Source: Roseisalinus antarcticus (GTDB lineage Bacteria; Pseudomonadota; Alphaproteobacteria; Rhodobacterales; Rhodobacteraceae). Taken from it: a stretch of DNA of 64,000 nucleotides. This document shows, piece after piece, positions 27,779-37,281 of this stretch. Positions within the stretch are counted from its first letter, which is position 1. Each line of letters starts with the position of its first letter. The notes beneath the pieces are model-generated. The model worked only from the letters and a program-made list of their open reading frames with translations. It searched no databases and was not told where the DNA came from. Where the stretch lies: positions 124,001 through 188,000 of the forward strand of contig NZ_FWFZ01000002.1 in assembly GCF_900172355.1 (NCBI RefSeq), given 5' to 3'. The position numbers and the translations under genes were made by a program.

Positions 27779-28195
27779 TCAGGCGGGGGCTGCAAACAGA
27801 CGGTCTTGGCAGGCTTGGAGATTGGTCCATGCCTCGAAGACATATGCATCGGAATCGATGTCTACAGCAGCGTCGCGGGCTGTTTCGGCTTCGATCATGA
27901 CCGGGCGGATCGCGTGGGCATGGCGATCACCGCTTCGATTCAGCGAGCGGGTGTAGGCCAGCAGGCGGCTGTGCCGGCCTTCGAACTCGCGCAGAAAGTC
28001 CGGTGCGGGAAGCCCGGCCTCGAACCGGTCAAAGAGATGCTGGTGCAGCGCCACGGCGGCGGCGACGCAACCGATCTTCTCAAGCACCCGTTCGCTGTAG
28101 GCCGGTTTTGGCCAGACGGCGGCGAGTGCCATCACGGCTACCAGAAAGCCGATGATGGAAAACCCGATCCGCCGGTCTCGCCTTGAAACGCTCAT
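27779..28195 (-). CDS. hypothetical membrane-anchored protein between sucD and sucA
   Basis: 138 residues, family not recognised. A positively charged N terminus (SVSRRDRR) is followed by one hydrophobic helix, IGFSIIGFLVAVMALAAVW, then a helical, mostly soluble domain with two Cys residues (~43 and ~129), which could pair outside the membrane. Predicted orientation is N-in with the domain in the periplasm. It starts 3 bp after the sucD stop and ends 42 bp before sucA, so it is almost certainly co-transcribed with the TCA genes. No catalytic motif is visible. Confidence 0.7.
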   Translation of the reverse strand: MSVSRRDRRIGFSIIGFLVAVMALAAVWPKPAYSERVLEKIGCVAAAVALHQHLFDRFEAGLPAPDFLREFEGRHSRLLAYTRSLNRSGDRHAHAIRPVMIEAETARDAAVDIDSDAYVFEAWTNLQACQDRLFAAPA

Positions 28196-28198
28196 GCG

Positions 28199-29083
28199 TC
28201 AGCCCTTGATTGCTTCCAGCACGGCCTCGCCGAGTGTCGCGGGGCTGTCCGCCACCACGATTCCGGCCGATTTCATCGCTTCGATCTTGTCCTCGGCACC
28301 GCCCTTGCCGCCGGCGACGATGGCGCCCGCGTGGCCCATGCGGCGGCCCGGAGGCGCCGTGCGGCCGGCGATGAAGCCCGCGACCGGCTTCTTGCGGCCC
28401 TTCTTGGCCTCGTCCTTGAGGAATTGCGCGGCCTCTTCCTCGGCCGAGCCGCCGATCTCGCCGATCATGATGATCGACTGGGTCTCGTCGTCGGCCAGGA
28501 ACCATTCCAGCACGTCGAGATGCTCGGTGCCCTTGATCGGGTCGCCGCCGATGCCCACGCAGGTCGACTGTCCGAGCCCGACGTCGGTCGTCTGTTTCAC
28601 CGCCTCGTAGGTCAGCGTGCCCGAGCGGCTGACCACCCCGACCGACCCGCGCCGGTGGATGTGGCCGGGCATGATGCCGATCTTGCAGGCGTCGGGCGTG
28701 ATGACGCCGGGGCAGTTCGGGCCGATCAGAACCGACTTGCTGTCCATCAGCGCCCGCTTGACCTTCATCATGTCCAGCACCGGGATGCCCTCGGTGATGC
28801 AGACGATAAGCTCCATCCCGGCATCGATCGCCTCGAGGATCGAGTCGGCGGCAAAGGGCGGCGGCACGTAGATGACGGAGGCGTTCGCGGCGGTCTCGTG
28901 CATCGCCTCGTGCACCGAGTTGAACACCGGCAGGTCGAGATGCGTGCTGCCGCCCTTGCCGGGGGTGACGCCGCCGACCATCTTCGTGCCGTAGGCGATC
29001 GCCTGTTCGGTGTGGAACGTGCCCTGCGAGCCGGTGAGGCCCTGACAGATCACTTTGGTATTCTTGTCCACGAGGACTGCCAT
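28199..29083 (-). CDS. sucD: succinyl-CoA synthetase (ADP-forming), alpha subunit
   Basis: Alpha subunit of the enzyme converting succinyl-CoA to succinate with nucleoside triphosphate formation. 294 residues. CoA-binding Rossmann domain ([58 protein letters not shown]) and ligase domain with SRSGTLTYE, and the phosphorylated His in [11 protein letters not shown]. It is normally fused in operon with sucC; here a 133-residue unknown gene is lodged between them. ATG 29083 fits the family start ([15 protein letters not shown]). Confidence 0.97.
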   Translation of the reverse strand: MAVLVDKNTKVICQGLTGSQGTFHTEQAIAYGTKMVGGVTPGKGGSTHLDLPVFNSVHEAMHETAANASVIYVPPPFAADSILEAIDAGMELIVCITEGIPVLDMMKVKRALMDSKSVLIGPNCPGVITPDACKIGIMPGHIHRRGSVGVVSRSGTLTYEAVKQTTDVGLGQSTCVGIGGDPIKGTEHLDVLEWFLADDETQSIIMIGEIGGSAEEEAAQFLKDEAKKGRKKPVAGFIAGRTAPPGRRMGHAGAIVAGGKGGAEDKIEAMKSAGIVVADSPATLGEAVLEAIKG

Positions 29084-29092
29084 TTTTGGCTC

Positions 29093-29494
29093 CTATTCTT
29101 GCTTTTCTGCGGTGGCCGAGAAAAAGCCGGTTGCCTGATCAAATTTCTGGATGCGCCAGCGGTGATTCATGCGTTGTTCGGTTTTCCAGACGTCCGCGCT
29201 CTTGTATCCTTCGCCGGGTTTTCCGTTAACGATGATGACGTCCACCCAGCCGCCGAACTCTTCGAGTGCTCGGGCAATGTGACGCGCGCGTCTGCTGTTG
29301 CCGGGTAACATGTCCCAGTCGTTTTCACCGGGTTTTTGGGTTTTCCAGCAGTCAAAACGTGGAGGCGGTGGTGTCCAGTCTACCTCCGCCTTCCAGAGCG
29401 TGATGCAGACTCCATCCCCTTTTTCGGCGCTCCAGTCCTGACGCGGACTTGGAACGTCATATCCAAGTGAGTTGAAGGCTTCGACATACTGCAT
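29093..29494 (-). CDS. hypothetical protein between sucC and sucD
   Basis: 133 residues, family not recognised. Soluble, no signal peptide, rich in Trp (DWSAEKGDG, ITLWKAEVDWTPPPP, NDWDMLPGN, GGWVDVIIVNG, HRWRIQKFDQATGFF). The alternating Trp/aromatic beta pattern suggests a small beta-rich binding domain. The DNA is visibly less GC-rich than the suc genes around it, with T-runs and more A/T third positions, which hints at a later insertion. It begins 79 bp after sucC, following two hairpins, and ends 9 bp before sucD, so it is transcribed with them. AAGG lies before the ATG. Confidence 0.68.
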   Translation of the reverse strand: MQYVEAFNSLGYDVPSPRQDWSAEKGDGVCITLWKAEVDWTPPPPRFDCWKTQKPGENDWDMLPGNSRRARHIARALEEFGGWVDVIIVNGKPGEGYKSADVWKTEQRMNHRWRIQKFDQATGFFSATAEKQE

Positions 29495-29524
29495 TTCTTA
29501 CCTTGGCTCCGCCCGTTCGCGCCT

Positions 29525-29565
29525 CAAACGCTCCCCCGGAGCGTTTGCCGGGGCAACCGCCCCGG
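29525..29565 (-). repeat. two tandem hairpins between sucC and the next gene
   Basis: Hairpin 1 at 29525-29547: 10-bp perfect stem (CAAACGCTCC and complement) with a 3-nt loop. Hairpin 2 directly abuts it at 29548-29565: 7-bp stem (CCGGGGC/GCCCCGG) with an AACC loop. They lie just downstream of sucC in its direction of transcription and could act as a partial terminator or an RNA-stabilising element that sets sucC versus sucD levels. Confidence 0.65.
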
Positions 29566-29573
29566 ATCGGCGC

Positions 29574-30767
29574 TCACCCCTTGACCGCCTTGACGATCTT
29601 TTTGGCCCCGTCCTTGAGGTCGTCGGCCGCGATCACGTCGAGGCCGGAATTCCGGATGATCTCCTTGCCCTTCTCGACATTGGTCCCCTCGAGCCGCACA
29701 ACCAGCGGCACCGTCAGCCCGACTTCCTTGACGGCGGCGATGACCCCCTCGGCGATCACGTCGCAGCGCATGATCCCGCCGAAGATGTTGACGAGGATGC
29801 CCTTCACGTTGTGATCGGAGGTGATGATCTTGAACGCTTCGGTCACCTTCTCTTTGGTCGCGCCGCCGCCCACGTCGAGGAAGTTGGCGGGCTCGGCACC
29901 GTAGAGCTTGATGATGTCCATGGTCGCCATCGCCAGGCCCGCGCCGTTGACCATGCAGCCGATCTCGCCGTCGAGCGCAATGTAGTTCAGGTCATACTTG
30001 GAGGCGGCGAGTTCCTTGGGATCCTCTTCGGATTCGTCGCGCAGGGCAAAGATGTCGGGCTGACGATAGAGCGCGTTGCTGTCGAACCCCATCTTGGCGT
30101 CGAGGCACTTGAGGTCGCCCTTGTCGGTCACGATCAGCGGGTTGATCTCCAGCATCTCCATGTCGCGCTCGACGAACATGTTATAGAGGATACCCATCAG
30201 CTTGACGCATTGCTTGATCGCCGGGCCCTGAAGGCCGAGCGAAAAGGCGATGCGGCGCCCGTGGAACGGCTGGTATCCGGTGGCGGGGTCGACCGCGAAG
30301 GACAGGATCTTTTCCGGCGTGGAGGCGGCGACCTCCTCGATGTCCATGCCGCCCTCGGTCGAGGCCACGAAGGAAATCCGCGACGTCACGCGGTCGACCA
30401 GCAGCGCCAGGTAAAGCTCGGTCTCGATGCCCGAGCCGTCTTCGATGTAGATCCGGTTGACCTGCTTGCCCGCCGGGCCGGTCTGGTGCGTCACCAGCGT
30501 GCGGCCGAGCATCTTCTTGGCCTCGTCGGCGGCTTCCTGCACCGATTTGGCCAGGCGCACGCCCCCCTTGTCGCCGGCGTCGCCCTCCTTGAAGGAGCCC
30601 TTGCCGCGCCCGCCCGCATGGATCTGCGCCTTGACGACCCAGAGCGGCCCGTCCAACTCTCCGGCGGCCGTCTTGGCCTCTTCCGCGCGGAACACTGCGC
30701 GGCCGTCGCTGACCGGCGCACCGTACGAGCGCAGCAGAGCCTTGGCCTGGTATTCGTGGATATTCAT
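29574..30767 (-). CDS. sucC: succinyl-CoA synthetase (ADP-forming), beta subunit
   Basis: ATP-grasp beta subunit of succinyl-CoA synthetase. 397 residues. [19 protein letters not shown] is the canonical start, followed by [13 protein letters not shown], the ATP-grasp and Mg2+ region [20 protein letters not shown], and the subunit-contact loops [18 protein letters not shown] and [17 protein letters not shown] precedes ATG 30767. It is the first gene of the suc operon; a conserved twin-palindrome element lies about 100 bp upstream. The mdh gene and a periplasmic protein gene lie further upstream on the same strand. Confidence 0.97.
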   Translation of the reverse strand: MNIHEYQAKALLRSYGAPVSDGRAVFRAEEAKTAAGELDGPLWVVKAQIHAGGRGKGSFKEGDAGDKGGVRLAKSVQEAADEAKKMLGRTLVTHQTGPAGKQVNRIYIEDGSGIETELYLALLVDRVTSRISFVASTEGGMDIEEVAASTPEKILSFAVDPATGYQPFHGRRIAFSLGLQGPAIKQCVKLMGILYNMFVERDMEMLEINPLIVTDKGDLKCLDAKMGFDSNALYRQPDIFALRDESEEDPKELAASKYDLNYIALDGEIGCMVNGAGLAMATMDIIKLYGAEPANFLDVGGGATKEKVTEAFKIITSDHNVKGILVNIFGGIMRCDVIAEGVIAAVKEVGLTVPLVVRLEGTNVEKGKEIIRNSGLDVIAADDLKDGAKKIVKAVKG

Positions 30768-30867
30768 GGACCGTTTCCTCGGAATGGCTGCGATTTGACT
30801 TCTTCAACCACAGTCTTTTCCCGGATCCAAAGCCCAATCGGGCAAAACCGCCGAAAAACCGACATTT

Positions 30868-30906
30868 GTGATCACAGGTCGAAAACGTGTGATCACAAAA
30901 TTCCGG
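30868..30906 (-). promoter_or_regulatory. 39-bp twin GTGATCAC element upstream of sucC
   Basis: Read toward sucC: CCGGAA, four bases, GTGATCAC, a 13-bp spacer beginning ACGTTTTCGA, then a second GTGATCAC. The two perfect 8-bp palindromes (30889-30896 and 30868-30875) start 21 bp apart, two helical turns. The same element in the same orientation lies before sdhC (37101-37139), identical at 34 of 39 positions by my count. It ends about 100 bp before the sucC ATG. It is most likely an operator for a dimeric regulator binding cooperatively. Confidence 0.75.
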
Positions 30907-30973
30907 ACAAGAGTATTTTGCCTGTGAAATCAGGGAAACGCTTTGCGCGAATCCCGACCGACGTCGGATCGCC

Positions 30974-32179
30974 CTAGTTCAGAACAAACGCAAACAGAAC
31001 GGATTGGCCCTGAACCAGATTGTCGAACCGCCAGAGCGCGTCCGGGCCGATGACCTCTCCGGTCTCCGCATAGGGCAACAGCGCCGACCCCTGGATCAAC
31101 GCGATGATGTCAATTTCCGGCGGGTCGGTGAGGATCCGGTTCAGGTTCAGCCCGGCCCCGTCGCCGAGGCGCCAGAACGGCAGCAGCAGCTCGCCGTCGA
31201 GAAGTTTGTCCGCCTCGTCGAGCACGCCCAGCCACATCTCACCGGTGCCCTCGGGGAAGGGCAGGCCGATGGCCGAGGTCTGGCGGTCCGACGGAATCCA
31301 CTCGCGGTCGTTGTCGGTCTCGGCGGCGACGCGGGTCCAGAACACCCGGTTGTCGTCGATCATCGCCTGAAGATGGCCCAGCACCGCCTGGCTTCGGGCC
31401 GGGTCGGGCGCCTGCTCGACGGACATGATGAGGATTGCGGCCATGTCGATGAATTTGCCGAACTGCGCGTCCCAGGGGGAAAAGCCGCCGATCTCTGCGT
31501 TGAGGGTGGCAAAGCCCTCTGCGCTCGCCATCACCGTGGCGATCGCCTCGGTCGGCGAGAGGGCCAGGACGGTTTCCGAGAAGGCCGAGAGCAGATGCGC
31601 ATAGGCCGAAAGCCAGGCCGCGTCGGCGGTGTCGAACCGGATCGACGGCAGGACGGCGTCCGAGGCGATCGGCAGGTCGAGCACCCATCCGGCGACCTCC
31701 TTCAGCCCTTCGCCATCGGACCGGGCGCCGTCGGAATCGATATCGAACCAGATGTCGTTGAGGTCGATCACCACGCCCAAGTCGGCCTCGTCGCCGATCG
31801 CGTCGAGGCTGTCGATCGCGCCGGTCAGGTCGGTCGAGATGTCCTCGAACATCCCCGCGATCAGCTCGGGGCGGAACGGCTTCGGCCGGGGATTGGGCGG
31901 GATCGGCAGGCGCAGGACGGGCAACACCTGGAACTCTGGCGCGATCCCGTGGCGATATCGCAGTTGCAGCGCCCGTTCGACCGTCCGCAGGAACCTGACC
32001 CCGCCGAGCGCAAAAAGCTCGTCCGGGGTGGGGTCGGTCAGGGCGGCAAGCTCCGCTTCGGTCCGCGAGAGTCCGTTTGCGCCGATACGGTCGGTCAGAT
32101 CCTGCGCGGCGGCGGGTCCGGCAAGGGCAAGCGCGGCGGCGATGGCGAGCGCGGCGGCGATGGCGAGGGGGCGGAACAT
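30974..32179 (-). CDS. hypothetical periplasmic protein between mdh and sucC
   Basis: 401 residues, family not recognised. Clear signal peptide: FRPLAIAAALAIAAALALAGPAAAQ, whose hydrophobic core contains an internal repeat AIAAAL-AIAAAL encoded by a short tandem DNA repeat near 32131-32166. The mature part is acidic and helix-rich, with ALTDPTPDELFALGGVRFLRTVE, PVLRLPIPPNPRPKPF, DLNDIWFDIDSDGARSDGEG (a possible Ca2+-type DxDxDG loop) and GFSPWDAQFGKFIDMAAIL. ATG 32179 has AAAGGTC upstream. It lies 150 bp after mdh. The following 197 bp carry the sucC regulatory element, so it probably ends the mdh-side transcript. Confidence 0.72.
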   Translation of the reverse strand: MFRPLAIAAALAIAAALALAGPAAAQDLTDRIGANGLSRTEAELAALTDPTPDELFALGGVRFLRTVERALQLRYRHGIAPEFQVLPVLRLPIPPNPRPKPFRPELIAGMFEDISTDLTGAIDSLDAIGDEADLGVVIDLNDIWFDIDSDGARSDGEGLKEVAGWVLDLPIASDAVLPSIRFDTADAAWLSAYAHLLSAFSETVLALSPTEAIATVMASAEGFATLNAEIGGFSPWDAQFGKFIDMAAILIMSVEQAPDPARSQAVLGHLQAMIDDNRVFWTRVAAETDNDREWIPSDRQTSAIGLPFPEGTGEMWLGVLDEADKLLDGELLLPFWRLGDGAGLNLNRILTDPPEIDIIALIQGSALLPYAETGEVIGPDALWRFDNLVQGQSVLFAFVLN

Positions 32180-32330
32180 GGCGGGACCTTTCAGATCTGG
32201 GCGCACCGGCATCATAGCCGGGCCGGGTCCGCCGAAACAGTCGGGTTATCCCGACGTTTCGCGCAGAAATCCCGCCGATTGGACGGTGCGGCGGCATGAC
32301 ACGCCGCACCGATCGAGGGTCGCGCCGGAC

Positions 32331-33722
<1,392 letters not shown>

Positions 33723-34037
33723 TCAGGCGGGCGCGTCGGTGTTCGGCAGCGCCTCGGCCAGGACCTGATAGGCTTGCCCCGAGGCCACCAGGCAGGTCGG
33801 CCCGCCCGGTTCGGTGACGGTGATCGTCCAGGTCCCGGTCTCCAGCGAGGCGAAGACCTCGATCACCGAATTGTTGGCGGCCAGTCCCATGGACTGGCGG
33901 CTTTCGCCCCAGCGGTCGGCCAGCCGTTCGACCACCTGGGAATGCTCCGCGCAGTTGCGCGACTGCGCCGAGGCCGCGTGGGCCGCGAGCATGAGGGCGC
34001 CGGCACCGAGGGAGAGGACAAACATCTTCTTCTTCAT
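33723..34037 (-). CDS. small hypothetical periplasmic protein
   Basis: 104 residues, no family recognised with confidence. Signal peptide KKKMFVLSLGAGALMLAAHAASAQ (cleavage after ASA near residue 24), then NCAEHSQVVERLADRWGESRQSMGLAANNSVIEVFAS and TWTITVTEPGGPTCLVASGQAYQVL. Two Cys in the mature part could form a disulfide. The middle block resembles a common small secreted protein of Rhodobacterales of unknown function. GGAAAGG lies before ATG 34037. It is divergent from mcl2. Confidence 0.75.
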   Translation of the reverse strand: MKKKMFVLSLGAGALMLAAHAASAQSRNCAEHSQVVERLADRWGESRQSMGLAANNSVIEVFASLETGTWTITVTEPGGPTCLVASGQAYQVLAEALPNTDAPA

Positions 34038-34282
34038 TTCAAAGTCACCTTTCCGTTGGACCGGGCGGTGTCGCGGGGTCATCCGCCGATTTGGCGCGTC
34101 CCGTCCCGGGTGAGGTTTTCTCAGACTGGCATCGCTTATCCACCCTTCCTGGTGACCCCACCGGGTGGCCTGTCCATGCGATGTCTTGCCGGACAGATTG
34201 CGGGTGAAGGTCGAAAATACAGTTAACGGTGCGGCGCGGTGCCCGTTGCCTCGCCAGATTGCAGCGCCGCGGCGCTCCGAGG

Positions 34283-34290
34283 TTGCGCAA
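34283..34290. promoter_or_regulatory. TTGCGCAA palindrome upstream of mcl2
   Basis: 8-bp palindrome about 50 bp before the mcl2 start, in the 302-bp divergent region 34038-34339, which otherwise holds no gene. The same octamer occurs upstream of ecm (53642-53649) and I found no other copy in the window. This is a candidate operator for ethylmalonyl-CoA pathway genes, but an octamer alone is weak evidence. Confidence 0.35.
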
Positions 34291-34339
34291 TCGCCGCACC
34301 TGTGGCCTCTATCTCGCAAGCAAGACCGAAAGGCCGCCC

Positions 34340-35212
34340 ATGCAAACCCGCCCCTACCGCTCCGCCCTCTATATTCCCGGCTCGCGTCCCCGCGCCCTCG
34401 ACAAGGCGCGCAGCCTTGCGGTCGATGCGATTCTCTTCGACCTCGAAGACGCGGTGACCCCGCCCGAGAAAACCGCCGCCCGCGCCACCCTGGCCGAGGA
34501 GCTCGGCAAGGGCGGCTACGGCGCAAGGGCGCGAATCGTGCGGATCAATGCGCTCGACACCGAATGGGGCGAGGCCGACGCCGCCGCCATGGCAGCGGCG
34601 GATTGCGATGCCCTGCTTCTGCCCAAGGTGCAGGGGCCCGCTGATATCGACCGGCTCGCCGCACTGGCGCCGGGCAAACCGCTCTGGGCGATGATGGAGA
34701 CCCCCGCCAGCATCTTCAACGCCGCCGCCATCGCCGCGCATCCGGCGCTCGAGGGGTTTGTGCTGGGCACCAACGACCTGGCCAAGGACCTGGGCGCCCG
34801 CGTGGGCCCCGGGCGGCCGGAGTTGCAGATGGCGTTGCAGACCTGCCTGATGGCGGCCCGCGCCGCCGGCATCGTCGCGATCGACGGGGTGTTCAACGCC
34901 TTCAAGGACGAAGACGGGCTGACCGCCGAGTGCCAACAGGGCCGCGACATGGGCTTTGACGGCAAGAGTCTTGTCCACCCCGCGCAGGTCGCCATTGCCA
35001 ACGGCATCTTCGGCCCCTCCGCCGAAGAAATCGAGCTCGCCGAACGCCAGATCGCGGCCTTCGCCGAGGCCGAGGCGGAGGGTCAGGGGGTCGCCGTGGT
35101 GGACGGAAAGATCGTCGAGAACTTGCATGTCGCCACCGCGCGGGCGATTTTAACCAGGGCCGAAGCCATCCGCGCGATGGATGCGGCCGCCAACACCTCG
35201 GCAGGAGACTGA
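34340..35212 (+). CDS. mcl2: HpcH/HpaI (CitE-like) family: probable (3S)-malyl-CoA thioesterase
   Basis: 290 residues of the CitE/malyl-CoA lyase TIM-barrel family. YRSALYIPGSRPRALDKARSL, DAILFDLEDAVTPPEK (Mg2+ Asp/Glu), RIVRINALDTEWG, LPKVQGPADI, MMETPASIFNAA, GTNDLAKDLG and DMGFDGKSLVHPAQ are present. The C-terminal VVDGKIVENLHVATARAIL and overall length match Rhodobacter Mcl2, which hydrolyses (3S)-malyl-CoA to malate and CoA, rather than the longer Mcl1 lyase. The next EMC gene, mch, is three genes downstream. A lyase activity cannot be excluded. ATG 34340 has GAAAGG upstream. Confidence 0.85.
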   Translation: MQTRPYRSALYIPGSRPRALDKARSLAVDAILFDLEDAVTPPEKTAARATLAEELGKGGYGARARIVRINALDTEWGEADAAAMAAADCDALLLPKVQGPADIDRLAALAPGKPLWAMMETPASIFNAAAIAAHPALEGFVLGTNDLAKDLGARVGPGRPELQMALQTCLMAARAAGIVAIDGVFNAFKDEDGLTAECQQGRDMGFDGKSLVHPAQVAIANGIFGPSAEEIELAERQIAAFAEAEAEGQGVAVVDGKIVENLHVATARAILTRAEAIRAMDAAANTSAGD

Positions 35213-35213
35213 C

Positions 35214-35762
35214 ATGGCCTTGCTTATCCTCGGTGTCGCCCTCTGGTGGGCCGCCCATCTGTTCAAGCGCGTGGCCCCCGATGCCCGCGCCGCCCTCGGC
35301 GACAAGGGCAGGGGCCTTGTCGCGGCCGGCGTCGGCCTCGGAGTGGTGCTGATGGTCATCGGCTACAAGATGGCCGATGGCGCATTCTACTGGGGCCGCA
35401 GCCCGGCCCTAGTGGGGATCAACAACCTGCTTATGCTTGTGGCGTTCTATCTGTTTGCCGCCAGCGGGTCGAAGACCCGGATCACCAAGGTCATCCGCCA
35501 TCCGCAGCTGCTGTCCGTCGTCGTGTTCTGCGCCGCGCATCTGCTGGTGAACGGCGACGTGCCGTCCTTCGTTCTGTTCGGCGGATTGCTGCTCTGGGCG
35601 CTGACCGAGATCGTCGTGATCAACCGTGCCGTTCCCGACTGGCGGCCGCCCGCGCACGACGTGCCCGCCGTGAAGGAGATCACCGCCATCGTCGCCGGTG
35701 TCGTGATCATGGGCGTTGTCGCGCTGATACACGTATGGGTCGGCCACTATCCGTTCGGGTGA
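35214..35762 (+). CDS. NnrU family integral membrane protein
   Basis: 182 residues, about six membrane helices. Starts MALLILGVALWWAAHLFKRVAPDARAALGDKGRG, the NnrU-type beginning, with further signature stretches RHPQLLSVVVFCAAHLLVNGD (HP and H residues likely ligand or proton-related) and RAVPDWRPPAHDV. The family was named from a denitrification-linked gene and relates to isoprenoid/haem-type membrane proteins; function is not settled. It begins 1 bp after the mcl2 stop with AGGAG spaced well, so co-translation with mcl2 is likely. Confidence 0.85.
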   Translation: MALLILGVALWWAAHLFKRVAPDARAALGDKGRGLVAAGVGLGVVLMVIGYKMADGAFYWGRSPALVGINNLLMLVAFYLFAASGSKTRITKVIRHPQLLSVVVFCAAHLLVNGDVPSFVLFGGLLLWALTEIVVINRAVPDWRPPAHDVPAVKEITAIVAGVVIMGVVALIHVWVGHYPFG

Positions 35763-35766
35763 CGCG

Positions 35767-35973
35767 ATGACGACGCTCTACCGTTTCCTGACCGCGGACG
35801 ACACCTCGGCCTTCTGCCACACGGTGACCGAGGCGCTGTCGAAGGGCTGGGCCCTCTACGGCCCGCCCAGCTATGCCTATGACGAGGCCAACGGCGTCAT
35901 GCGCTGCGGCCAGGCCGTCACCAAGGAGATCGACGCGCCCTATACGCCTGACATGAAGCTGGGCGCCCAATGA
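35767..35973 (+). CDS. DUF1737 family small protein
   Basis: 68 residues, a single DUF1737 domain: LYRFLTADDTSAFCHTVTEALSKGWALYGPPSYAYDEANGVMRCGQAV. The recurring pattern of a ~60-residue beta/alpha domain with GW-x-L-x-G is characteristic. Molecular function unknown. It lies 4 bp after nnrU and its stop overlaps the mch start (ATGA, 35970-35973), so it is part of the mcl2-nnrU-DUF1737-mch operon. Confidence 0.82.
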   Translation: MTTLYRFLTADDTSAFCHTVTEALSKGWALYGPPSYAYDEANGVMRCGQAVTKEIDAPYTPDMKLGAQ

Positions 35974-37010
35974 GTGGCGCCGCCAAGACCTGCGCGGGCC
36001 GGTTCTTCGAGGATTATCGCCTGGGTGAAGTGATCACGCACGCGGTGCCGCGCACCCTCTCGGGCGGCGAGCGGGCGCTCTATCACGCGCTTTATCCGGC
36101 GCGGCACGCCCTGCACGCCTCGGACGAGTTCGCCCGCTCCTGCGGGTTGGCGGCGGCGCCGTTCGACGATCTGGTGGTGTTTCACACGGTCTTCGGCAAG
36201 TCGGTCCCGGACATCTCGCTGAACGCCGTGGCCAACCTCGGCTATGCCGAGGGGCGGTTCCTGCGGCCGGTCTATCCCGGCGACACGCTGGTCAGCCGGT
36301 CCGAGGTCATCGGCCTCAAGCAGAATTCCAACGGCCAGAGCGGGGTGGTCTGGGTCCGCACCTCCGGCGTCGACCAGCGCGGCGCGGAAGTGCTCAGCTT
36401 CGTGCGCTGGGTCATGGTCCGCAAGCGCGACCCCGATGCGGCGGCGCCCGCGCCGACGATCCCCGACCTGGCGGGCAGTGTTGCTGCGGAAGGGCTTGTC
36501 GTGCCCGACGGGCTCGACATGACCTCCTACAACACGACCCTCGCCGGAGAGCCGCACCGCTGGTGCGACTACGACGTGGGCGAGGTGATCGACCACGTGG
36601 ACGGTGTGACCATCGAAGAGGCCGAGCACATGCTGGCCACCCGGCTTTGGCAAAACACCGCCCGGGTCCATTTCGACGCCACCGCCCGGCCCGACGGCAG
36701 GCGGCTGATCTATGGCGGCCACGTCATCTCGCTTGCCCGGGCGCTGAGCTTCAACGGGCTGGCCAACGTGCAGATCATCGCGGCGATCAACGCCGGCAGC
36801 CATGCCAACCCGTGTTTCGCCGGTGACACCGTCCGGGCCTGGTCCGAGGTGCTGGACAAGGCAGAGACCGCCGCACCGGGTGTCGGCGCCCTGCGTTTGC
36901 GCCTGGTGGCCACCACCGGGACGCCGTCGGGGCAATTGCGGGGGGAGAACGGCAAGTATCTGCCCGGAATCCTGCTCGATCTCGACTATTGGGCGCTGGT
37001 CCCGCTCTGA
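35970..37010 (+). CDS. mch: mesaconyl-CoA hydratase (MaoC-type double hot dog)
   Basis: Hydrates mesaconyl-C1-CoA to beta-methylmalyl-CoA in the ethylmalonyl-CoA pathway. 346 residues, matching the ~343-residue Rhodobacter Mch, with two MaoC-like hot-dog halves: residues ~10-150 (FFEDYRLGEVITHAVPRTLSGGE; GRFLRPVYPGDTLVSRSEV) and ~195-340 (YDVGEVIDHVDGVTIEEAEH; RLIYGGHVISLARALSFNGL; HANPCFAGDTVRAWSEV). The pairing with mcl2 in one operon and ccr/ecm elsewhere in the window supports the assignment over a generic MaoC dehydratase. It ends 271 bp before sdhC. Confidence 0.9.
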   Translation: MSGAAKTCAGRFFEDYRLGEVITHAVPRTLSGGERALYHALYPARHALHASDEFARSCGLAAAPFDDLVVFHTVFGKSVPDISLNAVANLGYAEGRFLRPVYPGDTLVSRSEVIGLKQNSNGQSGVVWVRTSGVDQRGAEVLSFVRWVMVRKRDPDAAAPAPTIPDLAGSVAAEGLVVPDGLDMTSYNTTLAGEPHRWCDYDVGEVIDHVDGVTIEEAEHMLATRLWQNTARVHFDATARPDGRRLIYGGHVISLARALSFNGLANVQIIAAINAGSHANPCFAGDTVRAWSEVLDKAETAAPGVGALRLRLVATTGTPSGQLRGENGKYLPGILLDLDYWALVPL

Positions 37011-37100
37011 TCCGCGCACCCTTGCGGGGCCGTGCCGCGGCGACCGGATCACGGCTGTCGCTGCAGGAACGGGCGGCCGAGTCGCACGGGCCCGGGGATG

Positions 37101-37139
37101 CCGGAAATTCGTGATCACACGTTTCCGAATTGTGATCAC
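37101..37139 (+). promoter_or_regulatory. 39-bp twin GTGATCAC element upstream of sdhC
   Basis: Same architecture and orientation as the element before sucC: CCGGAA (37101), four bases, GTGATCAC (37111-37118), a 13-bp spacer starting ACGTTTCCGA, GTGATCAC (37132-37139). It is 142 bp before the sdhC ATG and 90 bp after mch. A likely shared operator for the two TCA operons. Confidence 0.75.
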
Positions 37140-37193
37140 GAACGCCATTTTTATGCTGCATTGCGTCAAGAATACGCAGCCAGAGGCGGTCGC

Positions 37194-37211
37194 GGTCCGT
37201 GACAACGGACC
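37194..37211 (+). repeat. 7-bp-stem hairpin in the sdhC leader
   Basis: GGTCCGT, loop GACA, ACGGACC. It lies between the GTGATCAC element and the sdhC ribosome-binding site and would be in the 5' leader if transcription starts upstream. Could affect leader stability; no riboswitch fold recognised. Confidence 0.4.
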
Positions 37212-37281
37212 AGAAATCGTTATGAAGGCATGGAAATGCCACGGCATCGACCGCCGGGCAGACATGCGAAGGACAGCGCTC

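Noticed and set aside
25025-28186. A 1,053-codon open frame on the plus strand across sucA
   Set aside because: It is the GC-rich antisense shadow of sucA/sucD, which have full-length family motifs; the antisense product is Arg/Gly/Asp/His-rich with no recognisable domain.
30867-30897. TGTGATCACA copies as Crp (cAMP receptor) sites
   Set aside because: The Crp consensus is TGTGA-N6-TCACA; here the half sites abut without a 6-bp centre, and the twin spacing of 21 bp fits a different regulator better.
36030-36037. A lone GTGATCAC inside mch, and another at 43321
   Set aside because: Both are single and lie inside coding sequence that explains them; no second copy 21 bp away.
37194-37211. The sdhC leader hairpin as a riboswitch
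   Set aside because: It is a single 7-bp stem with no conserved aptamer pattern or alternative terminator.
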